Shown: positions 60,180 to 64,000 of the stretch, in pieces | Position numbering within the stretch: the stretch's first letter is position 1 | Layout of the letters: every line of letters starts with the position of its first letter | Assembly: GCF_037948395.1 (NCBI RefSeq) | Contig: NZ_CP149940.1 | Coordinates: 2,108,001 to 2,172,000 of the forward strand | DNA length: 64,000 bases | From: Serratia nevei | GTDB lineage: Bacteria; Pseudomonadota; Gammaproteobacteria; Enterobacterales; Enterobacteriaceae | Direction of reading: 5' to 3' | Notes under the pieces: generated by a model | Databases searched by the model: none | What the model saw: only the letters and a program-made list of their open reading frames with translations | What the model was told of the DNA's origin: nothing | Translations under genes and position numbers: made by a program

Positions 60180-61295
60180 TTACTCCGCCGCGTCGGGATG
60201 GTTTTTGCCTTCCTCGATGAATTCTTCGTCGATCTCTTCGATGTTCTCCTCGCTGTCGCGGCCGGACAGGATGTTCCAGCAGGCGATGAACAGCGCGGCG
60301 ATCAAAGGGCCGATGACGAAGCCGTTGATGCCGTAGATTTCCATGCCGCCCAGGGTGGATATCAGGATCAGGTAGTCCGGCATTTTGGTGTCTTTGCCCA
60401 CCAGCAGCGGGCGCAGAATGTTGTCCACCAGGCCGATCACCACCACGAAGAACACCACCAGGAAAATGGCTTTCCACAGCATGCCGGTGGCGAAGAAGTA
60501 GATCACCGCCGGCACCCAGATGATGGCGGAGCCCACGGCCGGAATGATCGACAGGAACGCCATCAGCGCGCCCCACAGCAGGCTGCCGTCGATGCCGGTA
60601 AAGTAAAACGCCAGCCCGCCGAGCGCGCCTTGCACCACGGCGACCACCACCGTGCCCTTGACGGTGGCGCGGGAGACGGCGGCGAACTTCACGAACAGGT
60701 GGTGCTTCACGTGCTGGGAGAGCGGCAGCGCTTCGAGCGCCAGGTTCACCAGGTAGGGGCCGTCCTTCAGCAGGAAGAACAGCAGGTAGAGCATTACGCC
60801 GAAGCCGACGACGAAGTTGAAGGTGCCCTTGCCGATCAGGAAGACGCTGCCCGCCAGGTATTGGCCGCCCTTGAGCGCCACCTCGGAAAGCTGCTTTTGG
60901 ATCTCGGCGGCGCTGTTGAGGTTATGCTCCGCCAGGAAGCGCTGCGCCCAGCCGGGCAGGTGGCGCATAAAGTCCGCCAGCATGGTCGGCAATTGGCTGT
61001 TGTTGGTCTGCAGCTTGGTGTAGATCACGTTGAATTCCATCGCCAGCGACGAGGCGATGATCGCCAACGGCGTGAACACGATCAGGCAGATTAGCGCCAC
61101 CGTCAGCAGCGACACCACGCCGTTGCGTTCGCCGACGTACTGCTTCAGCTTCTTTTTCACTGGATGGAAAATCACCGCCAGAATAATCGCCCACAGCACC
61201 GAGGAGTAGTAAGGCCCCAGCACGTCGAGAAAGGCGGCGGTGACGATAAACAGGATCAGAATAAAGAATCCTTTGGAAATGCCTTTAGACATCAT
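60180..61295 (-). CDS. AI-2E family (UPF0118) transporter
   Basis: The 371-residue membrane protein has about eight hydrophobic segments and the family pattern (LDVLGPYYSSVLWAIILAVIFHPVKKKLKQ, LFFLLKDGPYL, GSLLWGALMAFLSIIPAVGSAIIWVPAVIYFF, NGFVIGPLIAALFIACW). It ends in an unusually acidic tail (EENIEEIDEEFIEEGKNHPDAAE). Members export autoinducer-2 (TqsA), act as Na+/H+ antiporters, or are uncharacterised (PerM, YdiK); sequence alone does not decide. ATGs at 61295 and 61292 are adjacent, with GAGGG upstream. Confidence 0.9.
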   Translation of the reverse strand: MMSKGISKGFFILILFIVTAAFLDVLGPYYSSVLWAIILAVIFHPVKKKLKQYVGERNGVVSLLTVALICLIVFTPLAIIASSLAMEFNVIYTKLQTNNSQLPTMLADFMRHLPGWAQRFLAEHNLNSAAEIQKQLSEVALKGGQYLAGSVFLIGKGTFNFVVGFGVMLYLLFFLLKDGPYLVNLALEALPLSQHVKHHLFVKFAAVSRATVKGTVVVAVVQGALGGLAFYFTGIDGSLLWGALMAFLSIIPAVGSAIIWVPAVIYFFATGMLWKAIFLVVFFVVVIGLVDNILRPLLVGKDTKMPDYLILISTLGGMEIYGINGFVIGPLIAALFIACWNILSGRDSEENIEEIDEEFIEEGKNHPDAAE

Positions 61296-61589
61296 AGTCG
61301 TCCCTCAAAAGATGAATTTTCAGCATAGATGAACTGAATGAAAACAACACTATCATCACCTTTGCTTAACCGGTAGGGGATTTTTAGTGGCGTATTCCAT
61401 AGGGTTATTAAGGGCAAGGCGGGCGCCGCACGGTGAACAGGCGGCGGCGTGAGAAAGGAAAGAGGGCTAAATGATTAACAAAATTTATCGATTGTGTTTC
61501 ATTTTGTGAGCCGCGCTTGCCGCCTGCGCCAGGCTTTCCTAGTGTTGATGAGGGCGGCCGTTCGCCCGATATCACGAAGGAGTATGCAA

Positions 61590-61727
61590 ATGACTGAACA
61601 CAAACGACTCGGCGTCATCGAGAAAACGCTACTGATCGCCTTTGCCGGCCTGCTGGTGTATTTCGCGGCCACCGGCGCCTTGTCATTATCGGGCCTTGAT
61701 CATCACTGGCCATATCCTTCGCGATAG
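61590..61727 (+). CDS. Small single-helix membrane protein
   Basis: A 45-codon frame (MTEHKRLGVIEKTLLIAFAG...) starts at 61590, with a perfect AAGGAG at 61577-61582, 7 bases upstream. It encodes one hydrophobic helix (about residues 13-32) and a short polar tail SGLDHHWPYPSR. The ribosome site and composition support a genuine small protein; I recognise no family. It lies in the 500-bp gap between the divergent AI-2E and the convergent MFS genes. Confidence 0.6.
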   Translation: MTEHKRLGVIEKTLLIAFAGLLVYFAATGALSLSGLDHHWPYPSR

Positions 61728-61791
61728 GCAGGCACCTGCACCAGGGAAAATTCAGCACCGCTTATAACAAACAGAACGACCTTTCTGCTTA

Positions 61792-63003
61792 TCACCCCGC
61801 ATTATGCCGCCGGCTGAGAAAAGCCAGCGCCAACAGTGCCCCTGACACCGCCGCCGCCAGCACCAGCCACGCCGGGGCCGCCCAACCGGCCGCGGCCACG
61901 ATGGCGCTCAGCGCGACCGGGCCGATCACCTGGCCGAGATAGTTCCCCTGCATCACCAGCCCCAGGCTCAGCGGCAGCAGCGTCGGTTCCGGCGTCGCCG
62001 CCGGCGTGGCGGCCAGAATGGTGGCGGGCAGCATGCCGGCGATGGCGCAGAACAGGAAACACAGCGGGATCAGCAGGCCGTTGGGCGTCATCGGCAGGAA
62101 AATGCCGATGCCGAAGATGCCTATGATCAGGCTGGTGGCCGCGAGCAGCGTTCTGGCGGGCAGACCGCGTGACAGCAGTACGCCGGCGGCGAGGTTGCCG
62201 ATGATGTTCGCCGCCACCGCCGCCGCGCTGATGCCGCCGGCGGCCGCCAACGACAGGCCGATGCGTTGCATCAGGAAGATCGGCAGGAAGGTCATCACCG
62301 AGAAAAACTGCAGGTTGTAAGTGGTGAACATCAGCGCCAGCAACAGCGGCCGGCGCGCCCGCAGCATCGCGCCCAGCGCTTGCCGCAGCTGTAACGGCGG
62401 AACGTGCGCCTCGGCGGCACGGCGGGAGGTGGTCAACGGCAGCAGCAGGGCAGCTAGCAGCGTCAGCGCCGCACCGGCCTGCCAACTCTGTTGCCAGTCG
62501 GCGAGATGAGGGCCGAAAAACAGCGAAATGGCGATGCCCGCCGGCATGAAGGTGCTCCAGATGCCGAACACCAGGCTGCGCTGCGCCGGGGCGACGAGGC
62601 GGTTCAGCACCGCCGGCGAAGCGACCACCACGATCACGAAGCCGAGGCCTTCGACAAAGCGGCTGACGATCAATCCGCCGAAGTCGTGCAGCGTGGCGCC
62701 GGTAAAGCTGGCGGCGCTGATGATCAGCAGCCCAAGCGCCAGCAGGCGCCGGTCACCCCAGCGGCGCACCAACAGCCCGGCGGCGATGCCGCCGAACACC
62801 CCGACGAAGGGAAAGGCCGAAATCACCCAGCTCAGCGCCTCGAGCGAACGGCCGAACTCGGCCTGCAGCGCCGGCAGCGCGATGGTGGCCTTGCCCACGT
62901 GCAGCGCCGCGGCGATGCCGGCGAACAGCACGTTGACGACGGCTAACCAGGGCGTGGTGGCGGGAAGAACGCGGTCGATGGCGTCCGGTTTAATCGCGGT
63001 CAT
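61792..63003 (-). CDS. MFS-family transporter
   Basis: The 403-residue protein has 12 predicted membrane helices and the MFS loop motif GGIAAGLLVRRWGDRRLLALG between helices 2 and 3. The ATG at 63003 (MTAIKPDAIDRVLP) follows GGAGAG; the frame is open 15 codons further without a better site. It resembles CynX/NimT-like or drug-efflux MFS proteins, but the substrate cannot be called. It is divergent from the small operon at 63235. Confidence 0.87.
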   Translation of the reverse strand: MTAIKPDAIDRVLPATTPWLAVVNVLFAGIAAALHVGKATIALPALQAEFGRSLEALSWVISAFPFVGVFGGIAAGLLVRRWGDRRLLALGLLIISAASFTGATLHDFGGLIVSRFVEGLGFVIVVVASPAVLNRLVAPAQRSLVFGIWSTFMPAGIAISLFFGPHLADWQQSWQAGAALTLLAALLLPLTTSRRAAEAHVPPLQLRQALGAMLRARRPLLLALMFTTYNLQFFSVMTFLPIFLMQRIGLSLAAAGGISAAAVAANIIGNLAAGVLLSRGLPARTLLAATSLIIGIFGIGIFLPMTPNGLLIPLCFLFCAIAGMLPATILAATPAATPEPTLLPLSLGLVMQGNYLGQVIGPVALSAIVAAAGWAAPAWLVLAAAVSGALLALAFLSRRHNAG

Positions 63004-63234
63004 AACACTCTCCAGTGGCGGTAACGCCATCACTATGTGCTCTTGCAACGGCTGAGGTCGTTCAAATGCTGCGCTATCACGCGGAGAAATTATTCATTTC
63101 GAGCTTTATGGATTGCGCGCCTTCGTTGTTTGGTTCGCCAGCGTGCCGCCCGGCGTGGACGCTCGCCTCCCTTCAGCGGTTTACTGTTCCGGCACGCAGC
63201 AGGCGTGTGGTATTCATTTTATAAGGAGCAGTGT

Positions 63235-63693
63235 ATGTCAGAGATGATGAACGAGAGTGGAGCACCGGCCATTGAATGGAGCTATGGCGGCCGGGGTGAT
63301 GATATCAGCAGTAGCCTGAGCCTCGACACGGTTGAGGAGCAGCCGCAGGGCTTCCTGATGACGGTCGATCGGCCGGTGCAGATCTTTAAAGACGCGCTGT
63401 CGCCGATGATGGCCTTTGTCACGCTGCTGCGCCCGCTGTACGCCAGGGCGGGCGAGGGCTTCCAGTACGTACCGGTTTCCAACCCCTGGACCGACGTGCA
63501 GCGCCTGCCGGCCAGCGCAGGCTATCTGGGCGTGCAGGTCAACGCCGGGCTGTTCTTCCACGGCGCCAAGCCGACGCACTATAAAGATCGCGACGGCCAG
63601 ATGAAGCCGATCGACGGCGGCACGCTTTTGCAGAACATCACCGTGCTGCATCAGGTGGCGCAGCCGCTCGGCCCGGGTGAAGGCGCCGTCTGA
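63235..63693 (+). CDS. Protein of unknown function upstream of a DUF2000 gene
   Basis: The 152-residue protein (MSEMMNESGAPAIEWSYGGRGDD, DRPVQIFKDALSPMMAFVTLLRPLYARAGEG, GYLGVQVNAGLFFHGAKPTHYKDRDG) starts at 63235 with AAGGAG 6 bases upstream. It has no signal peptide or membrane helix. I recognise no family. A weak hairpin (AGGGGCC/GGCCCCT at 63711-63730) separates it from the next gene, which is likely in the same operon. Confidence 0.8.
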   Translation: MSEMMNESGAPAIEWSYGGRGDDISSSLSLDTVEEQPQGFLMTVDRPVQIFKDALSPMMAFVTLLRPLYARAGEGFQYVPVSNPWTDVQRLPASAGYLGVQVNAGLFFHGAKPTHYKDRDGQMKPIDGGTLLQNITVLHQVAQPLGPGEGAV

Positions 63694-63792
63694 GTCGGCA
63701 GCGTGATCACAGGGGCCGGACGCGGCCCCTTATCGCGCCTTGAAACCGTACGCCGGTTGGGTAAAACTGGCTGCCTATTCAAGGAGAAGAGT

Positions 63793-64000
63793 ATGTACAG
63801 CGACAACGAGAAAAAATTTTATATCATCCTCAACCGCAATCACGAACCGGCCACGCTGTTTAACGCTTCCTGCCATCTGACGGCGGGCATCACCGATCTG
63901 ATCGAGCAGCGCGAGTTTCACCACTATCCGAGCAGCCTCGACGGCGTCAGCGCCAATATGAGCCACTATCCGATCGTGATCCTGCAGGCCAAGAACAGCA
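63793..64000 (+). CDS. DUF2000 family protein (cut by window edge)
   Basis: The first 69 codons are present (MYSDNEKKFYIILNRNHEPATLFNASCHLTAGITDLIEQ...). The start KFYIILNRNHEPATLFNASCHLTAG fits DUF2000, a small PTH2-like fold of unknown function. AAGGAG lies 6 bases upstream of the ATG. It continues past base 64000. Confidence 0.75.
   Translation, partial: MYSDNEKKFYIILNRNHEPATLFNASCHLTAGITDLIEQREFHHYPSSLDGVSANMSHYPIVILQAKNS

Overview
The window is a high-GC stretch of enterobacterial chromosome. Protein sequences and gene order fit Serratia, most likely close to S. marcescens: many proteins are near-identical in length to their E. coli counterparts, but the synteny blocks are joined and interrupted differently. 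I saw no rRNA, tRNA, insertion sequence, prophage or CRISPR array. Most genes are housekeeping, with small accessory blocks between them.

Layout. 1-2.6 kb: the 5' end of a chaperone-usher fimbrial operon on the minus strand (usher start, chaperone, major pilin) and a divergent LuxR-type regulator. 2.6-4.7 kb: an HxlR regulator divergent from a tautomerase, then two AT-rich orphan genes. 5-20 kb: ychF, a SulP-STAS anion transporter, pth, ychH, prs, ispE, lolB, hemA, prfA, prmC, sirB2, sirB1, kdsA and dauA. This is the classical hemA-prfA-prmC and lolB-ispE-prs neighbourhood with a second SulP gene placed beside ychF/pth. 20-27 kb: an HbpS/UPF0303-type gene, a diguanylate cyclase, mfd, and a PLP dehydratase divergent from a YheO/DauR-type regulator. 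27-42.4 kb: lolCDE, nagK, cobB, potD, potCBA, pepT, hcxB, roxA, phoQ and phoP. 42.8-47.5 kb: an accessory block between phoP and purB, with a YegU-like ADP-ribosylglycohydrolase, a YegW-like GntR regulator, a MocR-type regulator and two GNAT acetyltransferases. 47.6-56 kb: purB, hflD, kup, mnmA, nudJ, an LprI-like secreted protein, rluE and icd. 56-64 kb: a more variable region with a Usp protein, tandem YgdI/YgdR lipoproteins, a lipoprotein made of a stand-alone TolA C-terminal domain, an EVE-like plus HNH protein, small membrane and lipoproteins, a GNAT, an AI-2E family exporter, an MFS transporter, and an operon entering a DUF2000 gene at the window edge.

How the genes work together. LolB, LolC, LolD and LolE cover inner-membrane release and outer-membrane insertion of lipoproteins, and several lipoprotein substrates are encoded nearby. 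HemA starts tetrapyrrole synthesis; PrmC methylates the GGQ glutamine of PrfA. PotABCD imports polyamines. PhoPQ senses envelope stress and low magnesium.

The points most worth a second look are: (i) the orphan EVE-like/HNH protein at 58.0-59.0 kb, a candidate modification-dependent (type IV) restriction enzyme; (ii) the lipoprotein-anchored TolA domain III at 57.5 kb; (iii) two PhoP boxes spaced 32 bp apart, one placed 12 bp from a -10 element, upstream of a roughly 200-nt structured phoP leader; (iv) a terminator and a separate promoter that split potD from potABC; (v) a strong CRP-like site before the extra SulP transporter; (vi) the kinase-less YegU/YegW-like pair inserted beside phoP. 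All functional assignments are from reading the sequence; no database search was run.
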